Part shown: piece after piece, positions 1 to 8,354 of the stretch
Numbering within the stretch: the stretch's first letter is position 1
Layout of the letters: every line of letters begins with the position of its first letter
From: Marivirga arenosa
GTDB lineage: Bacteria > Bacteroidota > Bacteroidia > Cytophagales > Cyclobacteriaceae
Length of the DNA stretch: 64,000 bases
NCBI RefSeq assembly: GCF_030503895.2
Contig: NZ_CP129970.2
Location: 2,651,001-2,715,000 of the forward strand
Direction of reading: 5' to 3'
Position numbers and translations under genes: made by a program
Notes under the pieces: model-generated
The model's database searches: none
What the model was told of the DNA's origin: nothing
What the model saw: only the letters and a program-made list of their open reading frames with translations

Positions 1-311
1 ATCAAGATCTTTCAAGAAGAAGAGCAGAGTCTGCAGTGGCTTATATAATATCTCAGGGTATAGATCCATCTAGAATTAAGGCCAGAGGATATGGTGAAAG
101 TCAACTTATAATTCAGGATGCTCAAACCGAAGAGGAACATGAAACCAATCGTAGAACTGAATTTAAAGTAACGGAATACGATAAGGAGATTGCTCGTAAA
201 ATGAGAGAAGCCGAAGAAGCTAAATTCAAAAAAGGAACCACAGAGGTAGAAATTAAGAGTGAGGAAGAAGTACCAGAGCAATCATCATCTGATGAATTTG
301 ATTTTAACTAA
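1..311 (+). CDS. OmpA-family protein, C-terminal fragment (5' end outside window)
   Basis: The reading frame is open from the left edge (first whole codon at base 3) and encodes the last 102 residues of a larger protein. The fragment begins with the second half of an OmpA-like peptidoglycan-binding domain: LSRRRAESAV, then GIDPSRIKARGYGES, then the typical closing ETNRRTEFKV. OmpA-like domains bind diaminopimelate in peptidoglycan and anchor outer-membrane or lipoproteins to the wall. A charged tail of about 50 residues follows, rich in Glu and Lys and ending EFDFN. An ATG or GTG start inside this stretch would cut the domain, so it is treated as a truncated gene. The N-terminal part, which would identify the family (for example a TPR/WD40 PorE-like protein), is not visible. 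Confidence 0.85.
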   Translation, partial: QDLSRRRAESAVAYIISQGIDPSRIKARGYGESQLIIQDAQTEEEHETNRRTEFKVTEYDKEIARKMREAEEAKFKKGTTEVEIKSEEEVPEQSSSDEFDFN

Positions 312-516
312 TCAAGTTGACAAGTTACTATGTTGACTTGTTGTCAAGTATTTAATTATGGCAATATTTTTAAGTGGTCAGAATCAATTAATCAGAAAAA
401 ATCTTTTCTTTATCAATAACTTGACAACTTTTGAAAACCTGTAAATTTGTCACCTATTAAAATAAAAAGGCCCCGCAATAATTGCGAGGCTAACCCTATT
501 GTTGATCTATATTTTG
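312..516. other. intergenic region between convergent genes
   Basis: About 200 bp with no gene. It holds an imperfect inverted repeat around 313-352 built on TTGACAAG and CTTGTTGTCAA, which may act as the end of the OmpA-family transcript, and the terminator of the minus-strand gene at 470-490. TTGACAA recurs at 421-427. Confidence 0.4.
462..490 (-). terminator. intrinsic terminator of the type IX cargo gene
   Basis: GCCCCGCAAT (470-479) and ATTGCGAGGC (481-490) form a near-perfect inverted repeat, with one G-T wobble when read on the minus strand. On the minus strand the stem is followed by CCTTTTTATTTT. It lies 27 bp after the stop codon of the minus-strand gene, so it fits a rho-independent terminator. 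Confidence 0.75.
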
Positions 517-1641
517 TTATTGAATTATTATTCTGATATTTTCTTGTAAGCTATTGTGATTTACTTTTAAAATATACATACCGGCTTTCAATTCTTTTTC
601 AATTTGTAGACTTGATTGAGTATCAAAATTTCTGAATTCTTGAATTTTAACTCCTGATAAGTCAAATAAACCTACGTAATCAATATTTTCTTTGAATTTG
701 GCAGGAACATATATCTTTAAATTTGAAGCATTTTGAGCAGGATTCGGCATTATTCTTAAATTCCCTTCAAAACCTTTTTCAATACTTAAAACTGGTGAAT
801 ATTCAAAAGTAGCATCAATGTCGACAGATTTTAAACGATAATAAAGCTTACCAAAAGGAGCGTTTTCATCAGTAAAGTCATAATAAACATCTGAATTACT
901 TTCACCTAGTCCTTGAACTATTCCTATTTGCTCCCAATTTTTTTGATCTAAAGAACGCTCAAGCTCGAAGTGTGAGAAATTCTCTTCTTTGGCTGTGATC
1001 CAGTCTAGATTAATATTATTGTTAAATATCGATGCTGAGAATGATTTTAGTTCAATGGGTAGTGTTGAATTTACTACTCCTAGATCATTAACAAGATAAT
1101 CTGCTAAAGCTTGATCATTATCTACCAAATCTTGAGCATCTCCAGGTGTAGTACCAGCATAATTACTGCCTCCTCCAGTTCCTAAATTATTTGTACCTAA
1201 AATATAAAAATCACCACTGTTCGATATGTTAGTATTATTTCCTGTAGAAGCAGAGCCTACTACTACCAATTTACCACTTGAAGAAACATTAATATTGTTA
1301 TTAGATTCTAAGTTGCCAAGTATAATTAATATACTGGATCCTCTTATTGTTAAAACAGTATTGTTTTTAAAAATAAGATCACCCGTAACTATTAGAGTAT
1401 CACTGTCATCTGTATTGTTGTTGATGGTTATGTTTGCATTTTGATCAAAATCCAAACTACCAGTCCTAGTAACAGTACCGTTAATCGTAATATTTATATT
1501 TTTCAAACCAGTGGTTCCTGGCGCATTGCTTCCATTCCAGGTTGAGTTTGCAGTCCAGGCTCCAGTTTGCTCATCAAAACTTGATTGGCTAAAAGCTTGA
1601 AAACTTGTTAATAACAGAATTAATATTCCTACCTTTTTCAT
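517..1641 (-). CDS. exported protein with type IX secretion C-terminal sorting domain
   Basis: A 374-aa secreted protein. Residues 1-20 form a signal peptide (MKKVGILILLLTSFQAFSQS). Residues 25-180 are rich in short repeated Asn, Thr, Ile and Val patterns (NITINGTV, NITINNNT, NNNINVSSSGKLVVVG), which suggests a parallel beta-helix or stacked-strand surface domain. A fibronectin-like segment follows, starting near LPIELKSFSA and containing the FELERSLDQKNWEQIG pattern common in Bacteroidota cell-surface proteins. The last 80 residues (RIMPNPAQN to MYILKV to IRIIIQ) match a type A sorting domain. This domain directs passage through the type IX system, whose SprA pore is encoded further along this window. 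The ligand or role is unknown. It is monocistronic, with its own terminator. Confidence 0.85.
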   Translation of the reverse strand: MKKVGILILLLTSFQAFSQSSFDEQTGAWTANSTWNGSNAPGTTGLKNINITINGTVTRTGSLDFDQNANITINNNTDDSDTLIVTGDLIFKNNTVLTIRGSSILIILGNLESNNNINVSSSGKLVVVGSASTGNNTNISNSGDFYILGTNNLGTGGGSNYAGTTPGDAQDLVDNDQALADYLVNDLGVVNSTLPIELKSFSASIFNNNINLDWITAKEENFSHFELERSLDQKNWEQIGIVQGLGESNSDVYYDFTDENAPFGKLYYRLKSVDIDATFEYSPVLSIEKGFEGNLRIMPNPAQNASNLKIYVPAKFKENIDYVGLFDLSGVKIQEFRNFDTQSSLQIEKELKAGMYILKVNHNSLQENIRIIIQ

Positions 1642-1852
1642 AATGCAAATATACGTCTAATGATACTATTCAGTTCTTAAAAACTAGTTGAAATACTAGC
1701 CTTTCTTACATAAGTATGACTATTTACGATAATCAGCACATAGTTGGATTTAAATGAGTTATTTTAATAGGTTAAATGTAGATATGGTTCGATAAAGGCT
1801 TATTTTCTTAATAAAAGCACTTGATTCAATTTTCAATAATACCATTTGCCCT

Positions 1853-1882
1853 TTGTGGTTGGGGCTACATACGCTATATTTG
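1853..1882 (+). promoter_or_regulatory. Bacteroidota-type promoter of the enoyl-CoA hydratase gene
   Basis: TTG at 1853-1855, 19 bp, then TATATTTG at 1875-1882 match the -33/-7 consensus TTG and TAnnTTTG. The ATG at 1910 would have a leader of about 20 nt. The rest of the 268-bp gap (1642-1909) shows nothing further that I recognise. Confidence 0.55.
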
Positions 1883-1909
1883 TGATTTCATAGAAACTTT
1901 AAATCATTT

Positions 1910-2695
1910 ATGGCTGATTTTGCAAACCTACAACTGGCTAATGACAATGGTGTATTAACCATCACCATCAATAGAGCCGAAAAACTAAATGCCTTAAATA
2001 TAGCTACCATTGAAGAGCTGCGTGAAGCCTTTCAAGATATTTATGATAATCCTGAAGTAAAGTCAGTAATCATCACAGGAGCTGGTGAAAAAGCTTTTGT
2101 GGCGGGAGCTGATATTTCTGAAATTTCAGAATTAAATGAGATGAATGGCAGAAAGTTTTCTGAGAATGGTCAGGAAGTTTTCGAAATGATTGAGAAATGC
2201 CATAAACCTGTGCTTGCAGCGGTTAATGGTTTTGCTCTGGGTGGAGGATGTGAATTAGCCATGTCTTGCCACATGAGAATTGCTACACCAAATGCTAAAT
2301 TTGGGCAGCCTGAAGTGAATCTAGGAATAATCCCAGGTTATGGAGGTACCCAAAGATTAACACAGCTTATTGGAAAAGGTAAAGCATTAGAGTTAATGAT
2401 GACTGCTGATTTTATTGGTGCCGAAGAAGCTAAAAATTTAGGTTTGGTGAATCATATAGCCGAAAGTCAAGAAGAATTAATGACTTTAGCTAATTCTATT
2501 TTACATAAAATTAATAGTAAAGCACCATTAGCAATTGGTATGGTAATCGATAGCGTAAATGCTTACTATGCTGGTGAAGAGAATGGTTATCAAACGGAGG
2601 CTAATAGTTTTGCTGCTTGCTGTAAATCTGAAGATTTTAAAGAAGGTACTAAAGCATTCTTAGAGAAAAGAGCTGCAGAGTTCAAAGGAGAGTAG
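1910..2695 (+). CDS. enoyl-CoA hydratase / crotonase family
   Basis: A 261-aa crotonase-fold enzyme that probably hydrates trans-2-enoyl-CoA to 3-hydroxyacyl-CoA in fatty-acid or amino-acid breakdown. AFVAGADISEI (62-72) and GFALGGGCELA (107-117) supply the oxyanion hole (A67 and G112). GGGCE115 and QPE135 are the two catalytic glutamates of true hydratases. The sequence then follows the family closely (GIIPGYGGTQRL, 139-150). Both glutamates are present, so hydratase is more likely than an isomerase or a dehalogenase-type relative. Length is typical. It is alone with its own promoter and a likely terminator, so no pathway partner is shown by context. Crotonase substrates are hard to predict from sequence, and short-chain enoyl-CoA is an inference. 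Confidence 0.9.
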   Translation: MADFANLQLANDNGVLTITINRAEKLNALNIATIEELREAFQDIYDNPEVKSVIITGAGEKAFVAGADISEISELNEMNGRKFSENGQEVFEMIEKCHKPVLAAVNGFALGGGCELAMSCHMRIATPNAKFGQPEVNLGIIPGYGGTQRLTQLIGKGKALELMMTADFIGAEEAKNLGLVNHIAESQEELMTLANSILHKINSKAPLAIGMVIDSVNAYYAGEENGYQTEANSFAACCKSEDFKEGTKAFLEKRAAEFKGE

Positions 2696-2745
2696 GTTTA
2701 AGTAATAATTAGTAATTTTTTAATTAGTAATTAAATAGAAATGGT

Positions 2746-2793
2746 AAATAGGGAGTTAAATTATCTTTTTGGTAGTTATCTCCCTATTTTTAA
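2746..2793 (+). terminator. probable intrinsic terminator after the enoyl-CoA hydratase gene
   Basis: AAATAGGGAG (2746-2755) pairs perfectly with CTCCCTATTT (2780-2789), and the T-run extends to 2791. The loop is long (24 nt), so efficiency is uncertain. Upstream, 2696-2735, the unit TTAGTAATT recurs three times. Confidence 0.55.
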
Positions 2794-2844
2794 TCTCTTT
2801 ATCTCAACTTCCTGCTTCCATCTTCCAACATCCAACCCCCAGCG

Positions 2845-4323
2845 ATGAATCCACTTAAAAAGTTAGCATCTGAAGCCGGTTTATATGGATTACCCAGCAT
2901 TTTGGGAAGATTGTTAAATTACTTATTAGTACCCATTCACACGGCAATTTTTTTGGAGGCGGAATATGGTAGTCTAAATCAGCTTTATGCTTATGCTGCT
3001 TTCTTAAATATTATTTATACCTATGGAATGGAAACCGCTTTTTTTAGGTTTTCTACAAAAGAGAAAGATAATAGCTATTATTCTCAGGCCTTTACTTCCA
3101 TTTTAATAAGCTCCTTAATTTTCAGTACAGCAATATTTTTATTCTCAGAACAGATTATCGATTTTCTTAAATTATCTGTTGAAACTTACATTGTACGTTA
3201 CCTTGCGGTAATCTTTTTTATCGATGCAATTATTGCTATTCCTCTTGCTAAATTAAGATTAGAGCATAAAGCAAAGAAATTTGCTTTTACCAGAATGAGC
3301 AGTATAGTCTTAAATATAGCTTTCAACATTCTTTTCTTAATGCTTTTCCCATATTTGGCAAAAAAAGGATTTATGAATTGGGATTCGAAAGAAAGCGTTG
3401 GAATTGGTTATGTGTTTTTAGCAAATCTCTTAGCGAATATTTCAATGATTTTGATTTTATACAAAGAGATCTTTTCTGCTCATCTTCAAATACAGTGGAT
3501 AAAATTAAGAAAAATGTTGGTTTATGCATGGCCAATATTATTAATGGGAGTTGCTGGTATTGCAGTAGAACAATTAGATAAAATATTATTCGAATTTCTT
3601 CTTCCAGAAGATTTTTATGCTGGAATAAACGCAAAAGCTGCAATAGGTATTTATTCTGCGGCCTTTAAGTTAAGTGTTTTTATGGCGCTAGCAGTACAAG
3701 CATTTCGTTATGCAGGAGAGCCATTCTTTTTTAGTCAGGCAGAAGATAAACAAGCGCCAGAGTTATTCGCGAAAGTATTGTATTATTTTGTTTCTCTTTC
3801 TTTGATAATATGGGTGGGGGTGAGTTTAAATGCTGATTTAATTGGTCAGATTTTCCTTCGAGGCTCAGGATACCGAGATGCTTTATTCTTAGTTCCAATT
3901 TTACTTTTAGGAAAATTATTCTTTGGAATCTATGTAAACTTAAGTATTTGGTTTAAGATTACAGATAAGACTTATTATGGAGTTTATATTAGTGTTTTAG
4001 GAGGCTTGGTTACGTTAGTAGGTGATTTGATATTAATACCAATTTTAGGTTATACTGGAGCAGCTATCGCAACACTTTTAGCGTATTTTAGCATGATGGT
4101 GTATTGTTATTTTACCGGTCAAAAGTATTTTAAAATTCCATATCAGGTAGGGAAGATATTTTTAAATATTTTAATCTCAGGAATACTTATTGCTACTTAT
4201 TTTTATTTCAAACCTGATTCATCTTGGCTGAATTATACGTTAGGAGTACTTATTACTTTGATTTTTATCCTAATTGTATATTTATATGAACGCAAAAGGG
4301 TTTTTTCCAATAAATTAAATTGA
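2845..4323 (+). CDS. polysaccharide biosynthesis / lipid-linked-sugar flippase (MOP superfamily)
   Basis: A 492-aa integral membrane protein with about 12-14 hydrophobic segments spread over its whole length. The opening ([20 protein letters not shown]) and the segment [20 protein letters not shown] are typical of Wzx-like and MurJ-like transporters in Bacteroidota. Such proteins flip lipid-linked oligosaccharides across the inner membrane for surface glycan or O-antigen assembly. Start ATG 2845 is chosen because the hydrophobic N-terminal domain begins directly after it. The next gene, dut, begins 25 bp later. No glycosyltransferases are adjacent, so the substrate cannot be guessed from context; it could serve the sugar nucleotide enzyme two genes on. 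Confidence 0.82.
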   Translation: MNPLKKLASEAGLYGLPSILGRLLNYLLVPIHTAIFLEAEYGSLNQLYAYAAFLNIIYTYGMETAFFRFSTKEKDNSYYSQAFTSILISSLIFSTAIFLFSEQIIDFLKLSVETYIVRYLAVIFFIDAIIAIPLAKLRLEHKAKKFAFTRMSSIVLNIAFNILFLMLFPYLAKKGFMNWDSKESVGIGYVFLANLLANISMILILYKEIFSAHLQIQWIKLRKMLVYAWPILLMGVAGIAVEQLDKILFEFLLPEDFYAGINAKAAIGIYSAAFKLSVFMALAVQAFRYAGEPFFFSQAEDKQAPELFAKVLYYFVSLSLIIWVGVSLNADLIGQIFLRGSGYRDALFLVPILLLGKLFFGIYVNLSIWFKITDKTYYGVYISVLGGLVTLVGDLILIPILGYTGAAIATLLAYFSMMVYCYFTGQKYFKIPYQVGKIFLNILISGILIATYFYFKPDSSWLNYTLGVLITLIFILIVYLYERKRVFSNKLN

Positions 4324-4331
4324 TACTTTTG
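4324..4331 (+). promoter_or_regulatory. candidate -7 element upstream of dut
   Basis: TACTTTTG matches TAnnTTTG and sits 17 bp before the dut ATG. No good TTG is visible 18-21 bp upstream, so this is a weak call. Confidence 0.3.
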
Positions 4332-4348
4332 AATTTAGAATTCTAATT

Positions 4349-4783
4349 ATGAAAGTAAACGTTATCAATAAATCAAATAATGAACTTCCAGCTTATCAAA
4401 CAGAAAGTTCAGCAGGCTTAGATTTACGAGCTAATTTGGAAGAGCCTATTAATTTGAAGCCCATGCAAAGAGTATTGGTTCCTACAGGCCTATTTATGGA
4501 ATTACCCAAAGGTTATGAAGCACAGATCAGACCCAGAAGTGGATTAGCTTACAAGCATGGAATAACGGTGCTTAATAGTCCTGGTACAATTGATGCTGAC
4601 TACAGAGGGGAATTGAAAGTTTTATTAGTTAATCTTTCAGATGAAAGCTTTCTGATCGAAAATGGAGAAAGAATAGCGCAAATGGTCATAGCTAAACATG
4701 AACAAATTGATTGGAATTTAGTAGAAACTCTAGAAGATTCTGAAAGAAGTGCCGGTGGATTTGGTAGCACTGGAAAATCATAA
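4349..4783 (+). CDS. dut: deoxyuridine 5'-triphosphate nucleotidohydrolase (dUTPase)
   Basis: A 144-aa trimeric dUTPase. It hydrolyses dUTP to dUMP and pyrophosphate, keeping uracil out of DNA and supplying dUMP for thymidylate. All five family motifs are visible: AGLDLRA (22-28), RPRSGLA (61-67), [10 protein letters not shown] (79-88, catalytic D82), ERIAQMV (107-113) and the P-loop-like [10 protein letters not shown] (133-142). Length is normal. It lies between the flippase and the nucleotidyltransferase on the same strand, with a 63-bp gap before the next gene. There is no functional link to those genes beyond possible co-transcription. Confidence 0.97.
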   Translation: MKVNVINKSNNELPAYQTESSAGLDLRANLEEPINLKPMQRVLVPTGLFMELPKGYEAQIRPRSGLAYKHGITVLNSPGTIDADYRGELKVLLVNLSDESFLIENGERIAQMVIAKHEQIDWNLVETLEDSERSAGGFGSTGKS

Positions 4784-4846
4784 CTTGAAGAAGTTTTATA
4801 AAATCGATGTTAAAAGAACCTTATGGTTCAATAAAAATATAGAAAA

Positions 4847-5857
4847 ATGAATATAATTATACCTATGGCCGGCATGGGGAAACGCATGCGACCTCATACA
4901 CTTACCGTCCCTAAACCTTTAGTGCCAATTGCGGGTAAGCCTATTGTACAAAGGTTAGTTGAAGATATTGCTAAGGTTTGTGGAAGTGACGTTGATAAAA
5001 TAGGATTTATAATTAAATCATCTTTCGGCAAAGAAATTGAAGCAAGTCTTCTAAAAATAGCTGAATCGGTAGGTGCAAAAGGTTCTATCCATTATCAGGA
5101 AGAAGCTTTAGGTACAGCACACGCTATCATGTGTGCTAAAGAGTTATTGGATGGAAATACAGTCGTAGCCTTTGCGGATACACTCTTTAAAGCGGATTTT
5201 AAATTAGATACTTCTGAAGAAGGTATAATCTGGACTCAGAAAGTAGATGATCCTTCAGCTTTTGGCGTGGTTAAAGTGGATGATAATAATGTCATTACTG
5301 ATTTTATTGAAAAACCTGAAACTCCTGTTTCTAATTTAGCAATCATCGGGATTTATTATTTCCAAAAAGGAGAAGATTTAAGAAAAGAGTTACAGTATCT
5401 TTTAGATAATGATATTAAAGACGCAGGAGGCGAATTTCAGATTACTGTCGCGCTTGAGAATATGAAAGATAAGGGTGTAAAATTACGCCCTGGTACGGTA
5501 ACTGAATGGTTAGATTGCGGAAATAAAGATGCAACCGTTTATACCAATCAAAGATATTTAGAGTTTATTAAGCATGAGAATTTAATTAGTGAATCAGCAA
5601 GTATAAACAACTCAGTTATTATCCCGCCAGTGTATTTGGGTGAAAATGTAAGTATTGAGAACTCAGTTATTGGTCCTCATGTTTCCATAGGAGATGATAC
5701 TAAGGTGGCAGATAGCAGAATTAAGAATAGTATAATTCAAACGAATACAAATATTACTGAAGCTCAAATTAAAGACAGTATGCTCGGGAATTTTGTTTCT
5801 TACAATGGAGCAGCTAAAGATTTGAGTATAGGGGATTACAACAAAGTAATTGAATAA
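4847..5857 (+). CDS. sugar-phosphate nucleotidyltransferase with C-terminal left-handed beta-helix
   Basis: A 336-aa nucleotidyltransferase. The N-terminal Rossmann-like domain (1-235) starts with the pyrophosphorylase signature MAGMGKRMRP and has PKPLVPIAGKPI (23-34), which bind NTP and sugar phosphate. FIEKPETPVSNLAIIGIYYF is the usual acceptor region. From about residue 245 there are hexapeptide-like repeats (SASINNSVIIPPVYLG, VSIENSVIGPHVSIGD, SRIKNSIIQ) that form a left-handed beta-helix. The family joins NTP and sugar-1-phosphate to NDP-sugar; glucose-1-phosphate thymidylyl- or uridylyltransferase is most likely, but the base and sugar cannot be fixed from sequence. The TPR gene follows after 6 bp. 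Confidence 0.85.
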   Translation: MNIIIPMAGMGKRMRPHTLTVPKPLVPIAGKPIVQRLVEDIAKVCGSDVDKIGFIIKSSFGKEIEASLLKIAESVGAKGSIHYQEEALGTAHAIMCAKELLDGNTVVAFADTLFKADFKLDTSEEGIIWTQKVDDPSAFGVVKVDDNNVITDFIEKPETPVSNLAIIGIYYFQKGEDLRKELQYLLDNDIKDAGGEFQITVALENMKDKGVKLRPGTVTEWLDCGNKDATVYTNQRYLEFIKHENLISESASINNSVIIPPVYLGENVSIENSVIGPHVSIGDDTKVADSRIKNSIIQTNTNITEAQIKDSMLGNFVSYNGAAKDLSIGDYNKVIE

Positions 5858-5863
5858 TTTATA

Positions 5864-7624
5864 GTGTTAAATAGGGTAGGGAATAGTGTAAGTAGCATTT
5901 TTGTATTGCTTTTAATTGCGATGGCTCAACTTGGGTACGCTCAAGTTCCTGATACACCTCAACAAGAAGATATATTACCTGAAGCTGATCCTTTAAAAGT
6001 GGATCGCTTTAATGTAGAATTCCTAATCGTTGAAGGTATGCATCATTTAGCTATCGATGATAAAGCAAAAGCTTTGGATAGTTTTATGAAGGCTCATCAA
6101 ATTATGCCTGAAAATGCCGCTTTAAATTATCAAATCGCTAAAATTTTAAAGGATAGTGATGATAAGAATCAAGCACTTTTTTACATCTCTAAATCAACTG
6201 AGAAAGATCAATCCAATTATTACTACCAAGCTTTAAAAGCAGAAATACAAACCGAATTAGGAAGTCTTTCTGAAGCAATTCAGACTTACGAAAATTTATA
6301 TAAATTTTCTGAAAATGCTCCAGATGATTATTTATTAGAGCTTGCAGCGCTTTATTTATATAGTAATGATCTTAATATGGCGCTGAATACGTATGACAGA
6401 ATCGAAAGTAGGATAGGTATTTTAGAAGAAGTAAGTACTCAAAAGCAAAAAATTTATTTAAAGCAGAATAAATTAAAAGAAGCCATTGAGGAAGGAAAAA
6501 GATTAGTAAATGCTTATCCGAAAATTGGTGATTATGCTGTTTCTGTAGCTCAGATCATGTTGTCAAATGATAAAAAAGATGATGCTATTAATTATTTGAA
6601 ATCATATTTGGACGATTATCCAAATCAAGCTTTGGTTCAAATGGAATTAGCTAAGCTTTACAGGCAAAATGGAGAATTTGAGTTAGCACTACCATATTTT
6701 GAAAAGGCTTTTACTTCAGAGGAAATACCTTTAGAAGATAAACTGAATAATTTCGTTGCACTAATTCAAAAAATAACATCTGAAAATGAACAAAAAAAAC
6801 TGAAAGCATTAGGTCAAAATATTATAAAAATTCATTCTACTGATGCAAATGCTTATGCAGCAAATGGTGATTTATATTTCGCATTGAATCAAAAAGATAG
6901 TGCAAAATATTTTTATAGTAAAGCAGTAAACATTAATGGTGATAATCTTCAATTATGGCAAAACTTATTATCCATTGAGATGGAAAGTGCCAATTATAAA
7001 AATGTGGTAAAATATGCTGATGAAGCCTTGACCTATTTCCCCAATCAGCCTGTATTATATTTATATGGTGGATCAGGTCATTTTTCATTAAAGAATTATA
7101 AAATGGCCATTATGAACTGGGAGCAAGGCAAATCTATTGTTTATGGTAACCCAAGATTAAAAAGCACTTTTGCGGCTCAATTGGGTGATGCCTACCATGC
7201 TAATCAGCAGTTTGATAAATCATTTAGGTCTTATGAAGAAGCAATTGAAGCTAATCCTAGTAATTATTTTGCTATAAATAATTATGCCTACTATTTATCT
7301 CTAAGAAAAGAAAATTTAGACAGAGCTAAAGAACTGTCATCCAGAATGGTGCAAGCGAACCCTGATAATGCTACCTTCCTAGATACCCACGGATGGGTTT
7401 TATTCCAAAAGGAAGAGTATGAAGAGGCTCTTAAGTATTTAGAAAAAGCTGCGGAAAATAGTAATTCCGCTACCATAGTTGAACATTATGCTGATGCGCT
7501 TTTCAAAACTGGCGATAAGGATAGGGCTTTAGAGGTATGGAAGAAGGCAAAATCCTTAGGAGGGGCTTCTGATTTAATTGACAAAAAAATATCTGAAAAA
7601 AAATATTATGACGCGTCTATTTAG
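5864..7624 (+). CDS. exported tetratricopeptide-repeat protein
   Basis: A 586-aa protein with a signal peptide (hydrophobic residues about 10-26, cleavage near GYAQ) and TPR-like helical repeats over most of its length. The clearest are at DKALDSFMKAHQIMPENAAL (near 70) and, near the C-terminus, FDKSFRSYEEAIEANPSNYF and YEEALKYLEKAAENSNSATI. TPRs mediate protein contacts, here probably in the periplasm. The start is GTG at 5864, 6 bp after the previous stop and preserving the signal peptide; an internal ATG would remove it. It overlaps the next gene by 17 bp, suggesting translational coupling with the LolB-like lipoprotein and the EnvC-like protein. An envelope-assembly role is inferred from context only. 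Confidence 0.85.
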   Translation: MLNRVGNSVSSIFVLLLIAMAQLGYAQVPDTPQQEDILPEADPLKVDRFNVEFLIVEGMHHLAIDDKAKALDSFMKAHQIMPENAALNYQIAKILKDSDDKNQALFYISKSTEKDQSNYYYQALKAEIQTELGSLSEAIQTYENLYKFSENAPDDYLLELAALYLYSNDLNMALNTYDRIESRIGILEEVSTQKQKIYLKQNKLKEAIEEGKRLVNAYPKIGDYAVSVAQIMLSNDKKDDAINYLKSYLDDYPNQALVQMELAKLYRQNGEFELALPYFEKAFTSEEIPLEDKLNNFVALIQKITSENEQKKLKALGQNIIKIHSTDANAYAANGDLYFALNQKDSAKYFYSKAVNINGDNLQLWQNLLSIEMESANYKNVVKYADEALTYFPNQPVLYLYGGSGHFSLKNYKMAIMNWEQGKSIVYGNPRLKSTFAAQLGDAYHANQQFDKSFRSYEEAIEANPSNYFAINNYAYYLSLRKENLDRAKELSSRMVQANPDNATFLDTHGWVLFQKEEYEEALKYLEKAAENSNSATIVEHYADALFKTGDKDRALEVWKKAKSLGGASDLIDKKISEKKYYDASI

Positions 7625-8354
7625 TGTATTAATCTGTTTCGCAGTTTTAGTCTTCACTTCATGTGGTAAAAAGATTTTACCTACTTCATCTGTGGAAAAG
7701 GAATATGCATTAGAAAAATTTGATTTTGACTATCTACAAGCAAAATCTAAAATTCGGTTTAGTTCTCCCGACCGAAACCTAAGCTCAAGTGCTAGCATAA
7801 GAATGAAGAGAGATAGCATAATCTGGGTTTCTGTATCACCTATTTTCGGGATTGAAGCGGCAAGAGGCTTTATAAGTCAGGATACAATAGTTTTTCTGGA
7901 TAGAGTGAATAAGGATGTTTATCGGTATAATTTCAAATCCTTGAGTAATAGTTTGAATTTTGAAATAGATTTTGAAATGATACAGTCTATTTTGCTAGGA
8001 AATCAGGTTTTTGAGTTTAAAAATGATGATAACTTCTCAAAAAAGGCAGGAGAATTAATGATTAATCAAAAAAGAGGAAGGTTTGAATTGGAAACTACTG
8101 CCTCTGCTAAAGACAGAAAAGTCCAAAATATTAAGGTGAGAGAAATTCCAGATGGAAGTAAAATGGAAATTATATTTTCAGAATTTAATTTGGTTGATCA
8201 ACAAGCCTTTCCCTTCAATGCAATTGTTGAAATCATATCTGCAGGCACAAAAGGTGAAGAATCTACCCAAGTGCAAATCGAACATTCAAAAGTAGAAGTA
8301 GGAAATACTCCAATCTCTTTCCCATTCAGCGTACCAAGTAAATATGAAAATTAA
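7608..8354 (+). CDS. DUF4292 lipoprotein (LolB-like)
   Basis: A 248-aa lipoprotein. The ATG at 7608 is preferred over an upstream TTG at 7578. From it the protein begins MTRLFSVLICFAVLVFTSC, a normal lipoprotein signal with lipobox FTSC and modified Cys at 19. The body (EKFDFDYLQAKSKIRFSSP, SIRMKRDSIIWVSVSPIFGIEAARG) matches the DUF4292 family, which is widespread in Bacteroidota and resembles LolB/LppX folds that carry lipids or lipoproteins. It overlaps the TPR gene before it by 17 bp and the EnvC-like gene after it by 11 bp, so the three are likely translated together. The TPR, DUF4292 and M23 order fits an envelope-maintenance operon. Confidence 0.8.
   Translation: MTRLFSVLICFAVLVFTSCGKKILPTSSVEKEYALEKFDFDYLQAKSKIRFSSPDRNLSSSASIRMKRDSIIWVSVSPIFGIEAARGFISQDTIVFLDRVNKDVYRYNFKSLSNSLNFEIDFEMIQSILLGNQVFEFKNDDNFSKKAGELMINQKRGRFELETTASAKDRKVQNIKVREIPDGSKMEIIFSEFNLVDQQAFPFNAIVEIISAGTKGEESTQVQIEHSKVEVGNTPISFPFSVPSKYEN

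Noticed and set aside
1646-1653. TATATTTG on the minus strand just before the type IX cargo gene, as a promoter
   Set aside because: It ends only 4 bp before the ATG, which would make the mRNA leaderless, and no TTG is found upstream. It may be chance in AT-rich DNA.
3371-3643. Overlapping short frames on both strands inside the flippase gene
   Set aside because: The flippase frame is continuous and has clear membrane helices; the others have no support.
7578-7607. Upstream TTG start for the DUF4292 lipoprotein
   Set aside because: It would add ten charged residues (MTKKYLKKNI) before a normal lipoprotein signal and increase overlap with the TPR gene. The ATG at 7608 gives a standard lipobox signal.
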